DNA of 29,424 bases from an uncultured Brachyspira sp. (GCF_934747485.1 NZ_CAKVGN010000039.1:1-29424), one strand, 5' to 3'; counted from the stretch's first letter, positions 14,476-22,280 are shown. Numbers and translations: made by a program. The notes: a model not told the origin generated them from the letters alone.

Positions 14476-16137
14476 TTATTTATATAACACTATAGACTCA
14501 TAAGGTTTTAATTTTATAATGTTGTCAAGTGCTGCTATATCATAATTTGAAATAAGACACTTTGAAGTTTTTATATCAAAATCAATACTGCTTAAATCTA
14601 TAGTGCACTCATTAGCATAAAAATTATTTATTACTAAAAGTTTTTCATTATTATATTCTCTTATAAAAGCAAATACATTTTTATCGTCTTTTAATATAGG
14701 TATAGTTTTACCTTCAGAAATGACTTTATAATCTTTTCTTAGTTTTATTAATTTTTTATAATGATTAAATATAGAGTTTTCATCTTTAAGATTATTCTCT
14801 ACGTTTATGTCTTTATAATTATAAATAACCTCTATCCAAGGTTTAGCATTTGAAAAACCTGCATTTTCTTTATCATTCCATTGCATAGGAGTTCTTGAAT
14901 TGTCTCTTGACCTTGCTTGAAGTATTTTATATATTTCTTTTTCTTCTATACCATTATTTTTAAGTATGTTAAAATAGTTTATTGATTCAACATCTTTGTA
15001 CTTATTAATATTATCAAAATAAGCGTTAGTCATACCTATCTCTTCACCTTGATAAATATAAGGAGTACCCCTCAAACAATGAATAACTGTGGCAAGCATC
15101 TTAGAAGACTCTTTATGATATTTTTTATCATCTCCAAATCTTGATACAATTCTCGGCTGATCATGATTGCACCAAAACAAAGCTGACCATGCATCATTGT
15201 CTTGCATTCCTTGCTGCCAAGTAAATAAAAGTTTTTTTAGCTCTTGAAAATCAAAATCCATTAACTGCCATTTATCATTATTTTTATAGTCAACTTTAAG
15301 ATGATGAAAACTAAATACCATGCTAAGCTCATTTTCTTTTTCACCGGAATATTTAATGCAGTTTTCTATACTTGTTGATGACATCTCTCCTACAGTGATT
15401 GCATTATCATATTTACCGAAAGTGTTTTTATTTAACTCTTTTAAATATTTATGTATATTTATTCCGTCAGTATAAAATAGTCTTCCGTCTCCTTTAAAAT
15501 CATCTTCAAAAATTTCAGGCTTTGATATAAGGTTTATTACATCAAATCTAAATCCGTAAACTCCTTTTTTTATCCAGAAATTAACTATATCAAAAATCTC
15601 TTTTCTTACCTCTTCATTATCCCAATTCAAATCAGCCTGACTCACATCAAATAAATGCAAATAATACTCATCGAATTTTTCTACATATTGCCAAGCATTG
15701 CCTCCAAACTTTGATGCCCAATTTGTAGGAGGCTCTTTTTTACCGTTAATTACTCTTCCTTTTTTGAATATGTAATAATTTTTGTATTTCTCTTCTCCAT
15801 TCATAGCCCTCTTAAACCATTCATGCTCTGTAGAAGTATGATTGAATACCATATCAAACATTATATCTATATTTCTTTTTTTAGCTTCTTTTATTAGCTC
15901 TTCAACATCTTCCATAGTGCCATAAGAAGGATCAATATTGTAATAATCAGCAACATCATATCCATTGTCTTTTTGAGGAGAAACAAAGAAAGGAGTGCTC
16001 CAAATAATATCTACACCTAAATTTTGTAAATAGTCTAATTTTGATATTATTCCTTTTATATCTCCAAATCCGTCATTGTTGCTGTCCATAAAAGATTTAG
16101 GATATATTTGATAAACAACTTTATTTTTAAAATTCAT
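14476..16137 (-). CDS. treC: Trehalose-6-phosphate hydrolase TreC (GH13)
   Basis: Splits trehalose 6-phosphate made by the PTS into glucose and glucose 6-phosphate in the cytoplasm. The 553-residue product matches the family length. It has the GH13 regions QIYPKSFMDSNNDGFGDIKGI (10-30), FDMVFNH (94-100), GFRFDVINLI (195-204) with nucleophile Asp199, the acid Glu251 in TVGEMSST, and Asp326 in CNHDQPR. PYIYQGEEIGMTN and SRDNSRTPMQWN are also typical of phosphotrehalases and related oligo-1,6-glucosidases. The trehalose assignment rests mainly on the neighbouring treB and treR. AGGAA lies before the ATG, and a promoter with a TreR-like palindrome lies about 40 bases upstream. Confidence 0.93.
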   Translation of the reverse strand: MNFKNKVVYQIYPKSFMDSNNDGFGDIKGIISKLDYLQNLGVDIIWSTPFFVSPQKDNGYDVADYYNIDPSYGTMEDVEELIKEAKKRNIDIMFDMVFNHTSTEHEWFKRAMNGEEKYKNYYIFKKGRVINGKKEPPTNWASKFGGNAWQYVEKFDEYYLHLFDVSQADLNWDNEEVRKEIFDIVNFWIKKGVYGFRFDVINLISKPEIFEDDFKGDGRLFYTDGINIHKYLKELNKNTFGKYDNAITVGEMSSTSIENCIKYSGEKENELSMVFSFHHLKVDYKNNDKWQLMDFDFQELKKLLFTWQQGMQDNDAWSALFWCNHDQPRIVSRFGDDKKYHKESSKMLATVIHCLRGTPYIYQGEEIGMTNAYFDNINKYKDVESINYFNILKNNGIEEKEIYKILQARSRDNSRTPMQWNDKENAGFSNAKPWIEVIYNYKDINVENNLKDENSIFNHYKKLIKLRKDYKVISEGKTIPILKDDKNVFAFIREYNNEKLLVINNFYANECTIDLSSIDFDIKTSKCLISNYDIAALDNIIKLKPYESIVLYK

Positions 16138-16177
16138 AAACGATTCCTATTTAATTAGATTTATAATAAATTCTTGA

Positions 16178-16202
16178 GTATATACTAAAAATTTTTAAGT
16201 TT
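16178..16202. repeat. 25-base direct repeat, copy 1 (treC promoter)
   Basis: Identical over 25 bases to 16446-16470. It contains the -10 box, palindromic spacer and GTATATAC core of the treC promoter. Confidence 0.95.
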
Positions 16203-16207
16203 GTCAA
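16178..16207 (-). promoter_or_regulatory. treC promoter with TreR-like palindrome
   Basis: On the minus strand, TTGACA (16207-16202), a 17-base spacer and TATATA lie about 40 bases upstream of treC. The -10 box is inside AGTATATACT (16177-16186). Its GTATATAC core resembles the Bacillus TreR site TTGTATATACAA. The spacer contains the 12-base palindrome TAAAAATTTTTA. Confidence 0.7.
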
Positions 16208-16235
16208 AATTAGTTTTTATATTTTTTATTATTTT

Positions 16236-16305
16236 CGGGGACTAGCCCCCGAACCCCCAGTTCTTTTATTGGTATAAAAGAACCAAAAGAACTGCATTTT
16301 TTGCA
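16236..16305. repeat. G+C-rich hairpin repeat element
   Basis: Two neighbouring hairpins: CGGGG/CCCCG (16236-16251), and GTTCTTTTAT/ATAAAAGAAC with a 4-base loop (16260-16283). These are followed by CAAAAGAACTGCA, which repeats the last arm, and a TGCA-T-run-TGCA stretch. The G+C-rich block is unlike the surroundings and looks like a dispersed intergenic repeat. Confidence 0.75.
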
Positions 16306-16371
16306 TAAAATCATTGTATTATATTTAACATATATTCTTAAAATATTAAGCTGTAGTATATGCGTTTTTTG

Positions 16372-16398
16372 CAACTTTTTTGAGCGACAAAAAAGTTG
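16372..16398. repeat. Hairpin, CAAC-T-run family, copy 1
   Basis: CAACTTTTTTG and CAAAAAAGTTG form a perfect 11-base stem around the loop AGCGA. Confidence 0.8.
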
Positions 16399-16445
16399 AT
16401 AATACATTTATAAAATATAAAAATTGACAAAATGTAATTATTTAG

Positions 16446-16476
16446 GTATATACTAAAAATTTTTAAGTTTATCAAT
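16446..16476 (-). promoter_or_regulatory. Second, duplicated treC-type promoter
   Basis: Contains the second copy of the 25-base repeat (16446-16470). On the minus strand the -35 position reads TTGATA, the spacer is 17 bases and the -10 is TATATA with the GTATATAC core. It points to treC but is about 300 bases away, with hairpins between. Confidence 0.5.
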
Positions 16477-16485
16477 TTTGTTTTA

Positions 16486-16511
16486 CAACTTTTTCCCGCC
16501 GCAAAAAGTTG
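16486..16511. repeat. Hairpin, CAAC-T-run family, copy 2
   Basis: CAACTTTTT and AAAAAGTTG form a 9-base stem around CCCGCCGC, followed by CAAAAAGTGCA, a partial repeat of the right arm. The element at 16236 has the same design (right arm, then CAAAA plus a second partial arm ending TGCA or GTGCA). Confidence 0.8.
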
Positions 16512-16591
16512 CAAAAAGTGCAAGTATGTAATTAATACTAAATCATACTAAAATTATCTTATATGTTAATATTTTTGATTAATTATTTAGC

Positions 16592-16636
16592 TATATAACG
16601 GCAGCTTAGCAATATGTATTTAACTGCCGTTATATA
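16592..16636 (-). terminator. Hairpin after treB, possible attenuator
   Basis: TATATAACGGCAG and CTGCCGTTATATA form a perfect 13-base stem with a 19-base loop, about 32 bases beyond the treB stop. No clear T-run follows on the minus strand, so it may reduce rather than stop transcription into treC, or protect the treB mRNA. Confidence 0.6.
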
Positions 16637-16668
16637 TAAACCCTATAAATATTTATAGCTCTTTTTTA

Positions 16669-18582
16669 TTATTTTATATCTATAATTTTTCCCTCTCCAT
16701 TTTTTATGATAATACTTTCTTTTAATAAATTAATCTTAGTGCCGTCTGTAAATACAACAGGTGATACTAAAGACTTTCCCTTACTTTTTATATACTCTAA
16801 ATCAACTTTAGCTAACTTGTCTCCTTTTTTTACTTTATCTCCCACTTTTACAAAAGATTCAAAACCTTCTCCATTAAGTTCAACTGTATCCATACCTATA
16901 TGAATAAGTATCTCTTTTCCATCTGTGGTTTCTATGCCGTATGCATGTTTTGTAGGAAATGCAGCTATTATTTCTCCGTCGCAAGGAGATATAACTAAAC
17001 TGTCAGCTAATTCTATTGCAAAACCATCTCCCATAGCACCAGAAGAAAATGCTTCGTCTGCTATATCTGATAATTTATAAACTTTTCCATTCATGGGAGA
17101 AACAAAATTATCATCATCTAAAGTTATTGTAATTGATGTATTGTCTGAAGTTTCTTCTGCATTATCAACTAAATCTTCTGCTTTTAATTTTTTCTTTCCA
17201 ACTATAAAAGTTAATACTAATGGTATAGCTATAGCAAAAACCATAGCAACAGCAAACATCAACATATGCTTTGGCTGTATTGAAAGTATTCCCGGTATAC
17301 CGCCAATACCAATAGATGTAGCCATAACTTTAGAACCAACAGATATAATTGCAGCCACACAAGAACCTATTAAAGCACATATAAATGGAAAACCATATTT
17401 TAAGTTTACACCGAATAATGCAGGCTCTGTTACTCCTAAATAACATGATATAAATGCAGGTATATTAATCTGTTTAGCTTTGTTATTTCTTTTTTGAAGT
17501 ATAGACATAGCAACAACAGCAGAACCTTGTGCTATATTTGATAAGGCTATCATAGGCCATAACATTGTTCCTCCGAATTTACTCATAAGCTGTAAGTCAA
17601 TAGCATTAGACATGTGATGAAGACCTGTTATAACTAAAGGAGCATAAAAGAAACCAAATACACCAGCAAATAAAACTCCAAACTTTGATGTTAGTCCAGT
17701 ATATACAACATAAGAAACAGCTTCGCCAATTTTCCAGCCTATAGGACCGACAATTGCATGTGATATAATAACTGTAGGTATGAGTGAGGCAAATGGTATT
17801 ACAACCATAGAAACATACTCAGGCACCACCTTTCTCCAAAATTTTTCTAAGTACACTAATATAAATCCTGCCATTATAGCTGGTATAACCTGTGCCTGAT
17901 AACCAACCATAGGCATTTGAAATATTCCAAAATCATAAAATTTAGGATCAACACTTCCAACCAAATATGCATTAACAAGCTGAGGAGAAACCAATGTTAT
18001 ACCTAAAACAATACCCAATATTTGAGTAGTCCCCATTTTTCTAGTGATAGACCAAGTAATGCCCACAGGGAGGAAATGGAAAATTGCTTCACCTATTAAC
18101 CATAAAAAATCATTTGTTCCAGCCCAGAACTGTGATATTTGAGTTAAGCTTTTTGTGCCTTCTTCAAAGAATTTAATGTCTGATATTATACTTCTAAAAC
18201 CTAATATAAAACCTCCGCATATAATTGCAGGAATAAGCGGTGAAAATATTTCTGCTATATTAGACATTAAACGCTGTAAAAATGTTTGATTGCCTTTTGC
18301 AGATTCTTTTACAGCATCTTTACTCACTCCCTCTATACCAGAAATCTTAACAAATTCATTATAATACTCTGAAACCTCATTGCCTATTATAACTTGAAAT
18401 TGTCCTGATTGAGTAAAAGTGCCTTTAGTAGATTTTAAATTTTCTATTGCTTTAATATCTGCTTTTTTAGGGTCTGCTAAAACAAAACGCATTCTTGTAA
18501 CACAATGAGTTATTGCCTTAACATTCTCTTTTCCGCCCACGTATTTTAGTAGAAGTGCAGCATCTTCAGTGAACTTTCCCAT
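16669..18582 (-). CDS. treB: Trehalose PTS transporter EIIBCA
   Basis: Imports trehalose across the inner membrane and phosphorylates it to trehalose 6-phosphate using phosphate from HPr. The 637-residue product holds three domains in order. IIB is about 1-90, with phospho-Cys27 in ITHCVTRMRF. IIC is about 105-465, polytopic, with GYLG-like CYLGVTEPALFG and ITGLHHMSNAIDLQLM. A glucose-type IIA is about 485-637, with phospho-His561 in EILIHIGMDT and partner His546. E. coli TreB lacks a IIA domain and borrows the glucose one, so the fused IIA makes this protein self-contained. GGAGG precedes the ATG. Promoter and two operator-like palindromes lie directly upstream. Confidence 0.93.
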   Translation of the reverse strand: MGKFTEDAALLLKYVGGKENVKAITHCVTRMRFVLADPKKADIKAIENLKSTKGTFTQSGQFQVIIGNEVSEYYNEFVKISGIEGVSKDAVKESAKGNQTFLQRLMSNIAEIFSPLIPAIICGGFILGFRSIISDIKFFEEGTKSLTQISQFWAGTNDFLWLIGEAIFHFLPVGITWSITRKMGTTQILGIVLGITLVSPQLVNAYLVGSVDPKFYDFGIFQMPMVGYQAQVIPAIMAGFILVYLEKFWRKVVPEYVSMVVIPFASLIPTVIISHAIVGPIGWKIGEAVSYVVYTGLTSKFGVLFAGVFGFFYAPLVITGLHHMSNAIDLQLMSKFGGTMLWPMIALSNIAQGSAVVAMSILQKRNNKAKQINIPAFISCYLGVTEPALFGVNLKYGFPFICALIGSCVAAIISVGSKVMATSIGIGGIPGILSIQPKHMLMFAVAMVFAIAIPLVLTFIVGKKKLKAEDLVDNAEETSDNTSITITLDDDNFVSPMNGKVYKLSDIADEAFSSGAMGDGFAIELADSLVISPCDGEIIAAFPTKHAYGIETTDGKEILIHIGMDTVELNGEGFESFVKVGDKVKKGDKLAKVDLEYIKSKGKSLVSPVVFTDGTKINLLKESIIIKNGEGKIIDIK

Positions 18583-18621
18583 TACATGCCTCCATTTATT
18601 ATATTTTTATTATCATTAACT

Positions 18622-18659
18622 TGTACGTACATATTAACATATACGTATAAGTTTGTCAA
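18622..18659 (-). promoter_or_regulatory. treB promoter with two TreR-like palindromes
   Basis: On the minus strand, TTGACA (18659-18654), a 17-base spacer and TAATAT (18636-18631). TATACGTATA (18640-18649) lies in the spacer and TGTACGTACA (18622-18631) overlaps the downstream edge of the -10. Each is a perfect 10-base palindrome and their centres are 18 bases apart. Both resemble GntR/TreR operators. Confidence 0.8.
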
Positions 18660-18689
18660 TTATATAATTTTATTTTTTTACAAATTTTT

Positions 18690-18721
18690 AGTATTGATAA
18701 ATACTCATATAATATTATAAT
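18690..18721 (+). promoter_or_regulatory. Promoter of the NERD gene with inverted repeat
   Basis: TTGATA (18694-18699), a 16-base spacer and TATAAT (18716-18721). AGTATT-GATA-AATACT (18690-18705), a perfect 6-4-6 inverted repeat, covers the -35 box. Confidence 0.55.
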
Positions 18722-18755
18722 AATTTCATATTTGCATTATAAGGTTATAATAATT

Positions 18756-19475
18756 ATGGGATTATTAAATTATTTTACCAAAAAACTTATTCCTAATTTT
18801 TTGTATACTGATTCACTTAAAGGAGAAGTTGGAGAATTTGAAGTTAATTCTGCTTTAAATCCATTATTCTTTGGTAAAGCAGAACATAGACAAATAAATA
18901 ATTTAGTAATAATTGATAGTGATGGAAAGACTCATCAAATAGATCATATAGAAATAAGAACAAACGGAATATTTTGCATAGAAACTAAAAATTATAGCGG
19001 ACTTATATTTGGCAGTGAAAAAGATAGAAAGTGGACTCAGTGTTTGAGATATGGAGAAAGGAATTATTTTTATAATCCAATAAAACAAAATAAATCTCAT
19101 ATATTTCATTTAAAAAAATTATTGGATAATAAATATAATATTTATTCATTAATTGTATTTACTCAAAACAATGCGGATAAAATAAATATAAATAATGTAA
19201 TTAATTTGTGTGATTTAAAAAATTATTTAAATAATTTTAATGAAGGAAATAATTATACCATTGATGAAATGGATTATGTTTATGAGAAATTAATATCAAA
19301 TCATAACAACATTTCAAATTCAGAACATATAAAAAATATAAATTACACAAAACAAGAAATAAGTAATAATATATGTCCAAGATGTAGAGGGGAATTAATT
19401 TTAAGAGAAGGAAAATATGGACAATTTTATGGATGCAGTAATTACCCAAATTGTAAATTTACGATAAAAAAATAA
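18756..19475 (+). CDS. NERD-domain protein with C-terminal topoisomerase-type zinc finger
   Basis: A 239-residue protein. The N-terminal half (about 20-130) is a nuclease-related domain: GEVGEFEVNSALN, then HQIDHIEIRTNGIFCIETKNYSGLIFG, where the D and E-x-K residues match the nuclease-like core. The C-terminus (about 205-239) is a four-cysteine zinc ribbon of the bacterial topoisomerase I type (CPRCRG, then YGCSNYPNC). NERD proteins are poorly understood and some may process DNA. I start it at ATG 18756 because the upstream TTG 18732 lacks a Shine-Dalgarno sequence; AAGG 11 bases before 18756 is weak. It lies between treB and treR on the opposite strand and converges on treR with only 14 bases between them. 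Confidence 0.86.
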   Translation: MGLLNYFTKKLIPNFLYTDSLKGEVGEFEVNSALNPLFFGKAEHRQINNLVIIDSDGKTHQIDHIEIRTNGIFCIETKNYSGLIFGSEKDRKWTQCLRYGERNYFYNPIKQNKSHIFHLKKLLDNKYNIYSLIVFTQNNADKININNVINLCDLKNYLNNFNEGNNYTIDEMDYVYEKLISNHNNISNSEHIKNINYTKQEISNNICPRCRGELILREGKYGQFYGCSNYPNCKFTIKK

Positions 19476-19489
19476 TAGCAGTAAATAAA

Positions 19490-20200
19490 TTACCTTCTTG
19501 CAAAATCCCTGAATTTAAACTTATCTGGTCTATGTCTTGCTGAGGTTATTTGAAAAACTCTAGTATCTGATAAAAAAGTTCTTGATGCTACATTGATTAT
19601 CATATTATATCCTTTTAAATCTAAAAGTTTTTTATCATTAGAGTTTATTTTTTCGCATGATATTTCTCTTTCAGCATAAGAGATTTTTAATTGCAAATTA
19701 TTTTCTATATGTTCATACAAAGAATCTTTTAAAATATTTTCATCTATAAATGGTATAATGGAAGCATTGATAAAATCTATATCAAGTATAATATTTTCTC
19801 CGTCTATATTTCTTATTCTCTCTATAGCCCACACTTTATCATTATCATTTAATTTTAATGCTTTTTTTACTAATGCTTCAGGTTTTATACATTCGCATCT
19901 ATTCACTATAGTTTTTACTTTTTTACCATACATCTTTGAAGCAACTTCTTTGAAACTAAATATTCCTCCAAATTCAAAATTGTATATATTAGAATTAATT
20001 ACTATAGAACCTTTGCCTTTATGTTTTTGTATGCATCCATTATTAGATAACAATTGTAAAGATTTTCTTATAGTATCTCTTGAAGCATCGTATTCCTTCA
20101 TTAACTCATACTCGCTTGGAAGTATATCCCCTTTCTTGTAATCTCCAAACTTTATTTTATCAAGTAAACTGTTGTATATCTCTTCATATTTTGCTGACAT
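19490..20200 (-). CDS. treR: Trehalose operon repressor TreR (GntR family, UTRA domain)
   Basis: Transcriptional repressor, released by trehalose 6-phosphate in relatives. The 236-residue product has an N-terminal winged helix (about 5-70: KYEEIYNSLLDKIKFGDYKKGDILPSE, SRDTIRKSLQLLSNNGCIQKHKGKGS). A UTRA/UbiC-like effector domain follows (about 85-236), ending TSARHRPDKFKFRDFARR. That ending is close to the C-terminus of Bacillus TreR (RHRPDKFRFVDFARR) and is the best evidence for the specific name. GAGG precedes the ATG and it has its own promoter. Its likely targets are the palindromes at treB and treC. Confidence 0.93.
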   Translation of the reverse strand: MSAKYEEIYNSLLDKIKFGDYKKGDILPSEYELMKEYDASRDTIRKSLQLLSNNGCIQKHKGKGSIVINSNIYNFEFGGIFSFKEVASKMYGKKVKTIVNRCECIKPEALVKKALKLNDNDKVWAIERIRNIDGENIILDIDFINASIIPFIDENILKDSLYEHIENNLQLKISYAEREISCEKINSNDKKLLDLKGYNMIINVASRTFLSDTRVFQITSARHRPDKFKFRDFARR

Positions 20201-20220
20201 AAGAACCTCTGTTTTAAGGC

Positions 20221-20249
20221 ATTATAATATAAAAAATTATACTTGTAAA
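20221..20249 (-). promoter_or_regulatory. treR promoter
   Basis: On the minus strand, TTTACA (20249-20244), a 17-base spacer and a perfect TATAAT (20226-20221) lie about 20 bases upstream of the treR ATG. No TreR-like palindrome is seen here, so no sign of autorepression. Confidence 0.7.
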
Positions 20250-20529
20250 GGATACATTAAAACCATAACATTATTTTTTAATTCCCGCCCCATTAATTTT
20301 TCTATTTTTACATAAAATTTTTAATTTTATATTCTATAATGCTAAACTAAAAAAGCACGCCCCCCAAGCTTTAATTAAATTATAAATCTATTTCCCGCAC
20401 GCTAAGTAAAATTATTAATATAAATAAAAGTTGTATTTTTAATTAATTTATATATTTTGTTTAGTTAAACGTGCGGTAAGCAAATTGTAGATTTTTTGTA
20501 TAAAAGATATTGATTATATTACATTAAAA
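20250..20529. other. Gap before birA with G+C-rich islands
   Basis: No gene seen. Short G+C-rich islands (CCCGCCCC near 20283, GCACGCCCCCC near 20355, CCCGCACGC at 20394) stand out from the A/T-rich surroundings. The last belongs to the inverted-repeat element listed next. No clear birA promoter was found. Confidence 0.6.
20395..20476. repeat. Inverted-repeat element bounded by CCGCACG / CGTGCGG
   Basis: CCGCACG (20395-20401) and CGTGCGG (20470-20476) are perfect inverted arms enclosing 68 A/T-rich bases that also pair in part (TAAGTAAAA near one end, TTTAGTTAAA near the other). It looks like a non-coding miniature repeat of about 82 bases; no target-site duplication was identified. Confidence 0.6.
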
Positions 20530-21312
20530 ATGTATAATAAAAACATGGAAGTTAACATATTTTTAGAAAATTTGAAAACAAAAATATACGGCAGAAATTT
20601 AAAAGTATTTGAATCCTTAGAAAGCACAAATACTAAGATGATAGATGATTTAAATAATGGTGTTAAGTTGGAAGAGGGTAGTATATACATTGCTTTAAAA
20701 CAAACAGCAGGCAAAGGCACACATGGAAACAAGTGGATTTCTAATAATGATTTAGGTTTATGGTTCAGTGTATTATTATATACTCCGTTTAAGAAAGAGG
20801 CGTTAAGTTTTCTTCCTGGTATTGCTTTAAGTAAATGCTTAAGAGAAAAATATAATGTAAATGCTCATGTAAAATGGCCTAATGATGTTTTAGTAAAAAA
20901 TAGAAAAATATCTGGAACACTTATTCAAGTTACTCCTATAGAAAATAGAAATGCATGCATCATAGGAACAGGAGTGAATTTATACCATACAAAAGAAGAT
21001 TTTCCAGAAGATATAAAGCATAAAGCAACTTCCCTTTATATGGAAACTAATGTGAAAATAGAATTATCAGAGTTTTATAAAGAACTTATTACATGTTTTG
21101 AAGAAGTATACACAAGCGAAAAAAAATTATCAGAATATTTTAGAGAATACAGTAATATGATAGGCAGAGTTATAAATGCAAAAAAAGATAATGAAGAAAT
21201 TAGTGCTTTAGTTAAAGATATTACTGAAGAAGGATACTTGATAGTTGAAGTTAATAAAAAAGAAGAAACTTGGATATCAAGAGCTTCTTTGGATATAGAT
21301 ACAAATTATTAA
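20530..21312 (+). CDS. birA: Biotin-[acetyl-CoA-carboxylase] ligase, short form
   Basis: Attaches biotin to carboxyl-carrier proteins through biotinyl-AMP. The 260-residue product contains ESLESTNTKM (28-37), the biotinyl-AMP loop QTAGKGTHGNKW (58-69), KWPNDVLV (115-122) followed by RKISGTLIQ with the catalytic lysine, and GTGVNLY (146-152). The loop differs from the common GRGRRGR form (AGKGTHGNK here). There is no N-terminal helix-turn-helix, so it is a class I ligase that should not act as a repressor. The small C-terminal SH3-like domain is present (about 210-260). The start is uncertain between ATG 20530 and ATG 20545; neither has a good Shine-Dalgarno sequence. Confidence 0.9.
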   Translation: MYNKNMEVNIFLENLKTKIYGRNLKVFESLESTNTKMIDDLNNGVKLEEGSIYIALKQTAGKGTHGNKWISNNDLGLWFSVLLYTPFKKEALSFLPGIALSKCLREKYNVNAHVKWPNDVLVKNRKISGTLIQVTPIENRNACIIGTGVNLYHTKEDFPEDIKHKATSLYMETNVKIELSEFYKELITCFEEVYTSEKKLSEYFREYSNMIGRVINAKKDNEEISALVKDITEEGYLIVEVNKKEETWISRASLDIDTNY

Positions 21313-21335
21313 AACTTAATTAATGGATAGTAATT

Positions 21336-21569
21336 ATGAGAAAACCAATACCGTATAAAAAACCAGAAGAAAAAAAGAAAATAGATAAGAAAAATATTAT
21401 ATTATTTATATTATTTGAGATAATAATAATATTGCTTGCTATTGTAACTACTGCTATTATTTCTTTATTATTTACTATTACCCCTTATATAAGTGCTGCT
21501 ATTAGTGCTTTGATACTTATTTTATTTACTGTTTTTATATCTAAAGAATTTTTATTAAAAAGTAAATAG
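21336..21569 (+). CDS. Small two-helix membrane protein
   Basis: Not recognised. The 77-residue product has a lysine- and proline-rich cytoplasmic start (RKPIPYKKPEEKKKIDKK) and two hydrophobic segments (about 21-45 and 50-69), with a basic end. By the positive-inside rule both ends face the cytoplasm. It follows birA by 23 bases in the same direction, so is probably co-transcribed. The weak ribosome site (GGATAG) lowers confidence slightly, but codon use matches the neighbours. Confidence 0.7.
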   Translation: MRKPIPYKKPEEKKKIDKKNIILFILFEIIIILLAIVTTAIISLLFTITPYISAAISALILILFTVFISKEFLLKSK

Positions 21570-21589
21570 ATACTATGTAAAAAATGTCC

Positions 21590-21617
21590 TTGACAAATCA
21601 AACATATATATTAATAT
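21590..21617 (+). promoter_or_regulatory. Possible promoter of the BFN-UVR gene
   Basis: TTGACA (21590-21595), a 16-base spacer and TAATAT (21612-21617). If used, transcription would begin almost at the Shine-Dalgarno sequence of the GTG start, an unusually short leader. Confidence 0.35.
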
Positions 21618-21638
21618 TATTATAAGAGGTTTTTAAAA

Positions 21639-22244
21639 GTGGTTGAAGCAAAAATACTTAATTTGGCTATAACAGATAAATATTTTATTGTTATGTTAAA
21701 GCCTGAAAATACTGAAAAAGTTATTCCTATATCTATAGCTACCTTAGAAGCTCAATCTATCATGACTAGTCTTATAGGCTATAAAAAAGAAAGACCTCTA
21801 ACTCATGACCTTATTAATAAAATATTTAATACTTGTAATATCAAATTGGTTAATGTTGTTATAGATAATATACATATGGATACATATTTTGCTAAACTTG
21901 TTATTGAATATGATAAAAATAATGTTTTTATAGATTCGAGACCTTCTGATGCTATAGCATTAGCTTTAGAGTTTAAATGTCCTATTTATGTGGAAGAGCA
22001 TGTTATAGAAAAAGCGGGTATTATACTTGAAAATGGGGAAGAGACTCCTGCTGTTCCTTTTGTATATCAGAGATTTGATAATAATAATGAAGAAGAGATT
22101 TCTCAGTTAGATAATAATAATAAGGCAGTAAATAATAATATAAAAACCAAAGAAGAAATACAGAGATTGTTGGATCAGGCTATAAAAGAAGAAAGATATG
22201 AAGATGCAGCAAAATATAGAGATGAATTAGACAAACTTAATTAA
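21639..22244 (+). CDS. Bifunctional-nuclease (BFN/DUF151) domain protein with UVR motif
   Basis: A 201-residue protein. The BFN domain covers about 1-128 with its signature DSRPSDAIALALEFKCPIYVEE (99-120) and the substrate-like segment RPLTHDLINKI. An asparagine-rich linker (about 147-168) leads to a UVR motif (171-200: EEIQRLLDQAIKEERYEDAAKYRDEL), the short helical hairpin by which UvrB and UvrC bind each other. BFN proteins have reported DNase and RNase activity in plants; the bacterial role is unclear. The start is GTG, supported by AAGAGG 9 bases upstream; no ATG is available nearby. Confidence 0.9.
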   Translation: MVEAKILNLAITDKYFIVMLKPENTEKVIPISIATLEAQSIMTSLIGYKKERPLTHDLINKIFNTCNIKLVNVVIDNIHMDTYFAKLVIEYDKNNVFIDSRPSDAIALALEFKCPIYVEEHVIEKAGIILENGEETPAVPFVYQRFDNNNEEEISQLDNNNKAVNNNIKTKEEIQRLLDQAIKEERYEDAAKYRDELDKLN

Positions 22245-22280
22245 TTTATTTGTTGGTTAATAATTTAAGGTTTATAAAAA

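Larger units (their letters stand above)
16138..16668. other. Gap between treB and treC: duplicated promoter and hairpin repeats
   Basis: These 531 bases hold no convincing gene. They contain two copies of the treC promoter sequence, a G+C-rich hairpin element, two CAAC-T-run hairpins and the inverted repeat after treB, listed separately. Short minus-strand ORFs here are made of these repeats. Confidence 0.8.

Noticed and set aside
16236..16511. Insertion sequence between treB and treC
   Set aside because: No transposase or remnant was found; only hairpins and direct repeats are present.
16210..16523. Two overlapping minus-strand ORFs (65 and 61 residues) between treB and treC
   Set aside because: They are built from hairpin repeats, are low in complexity and lack ribosome sites.
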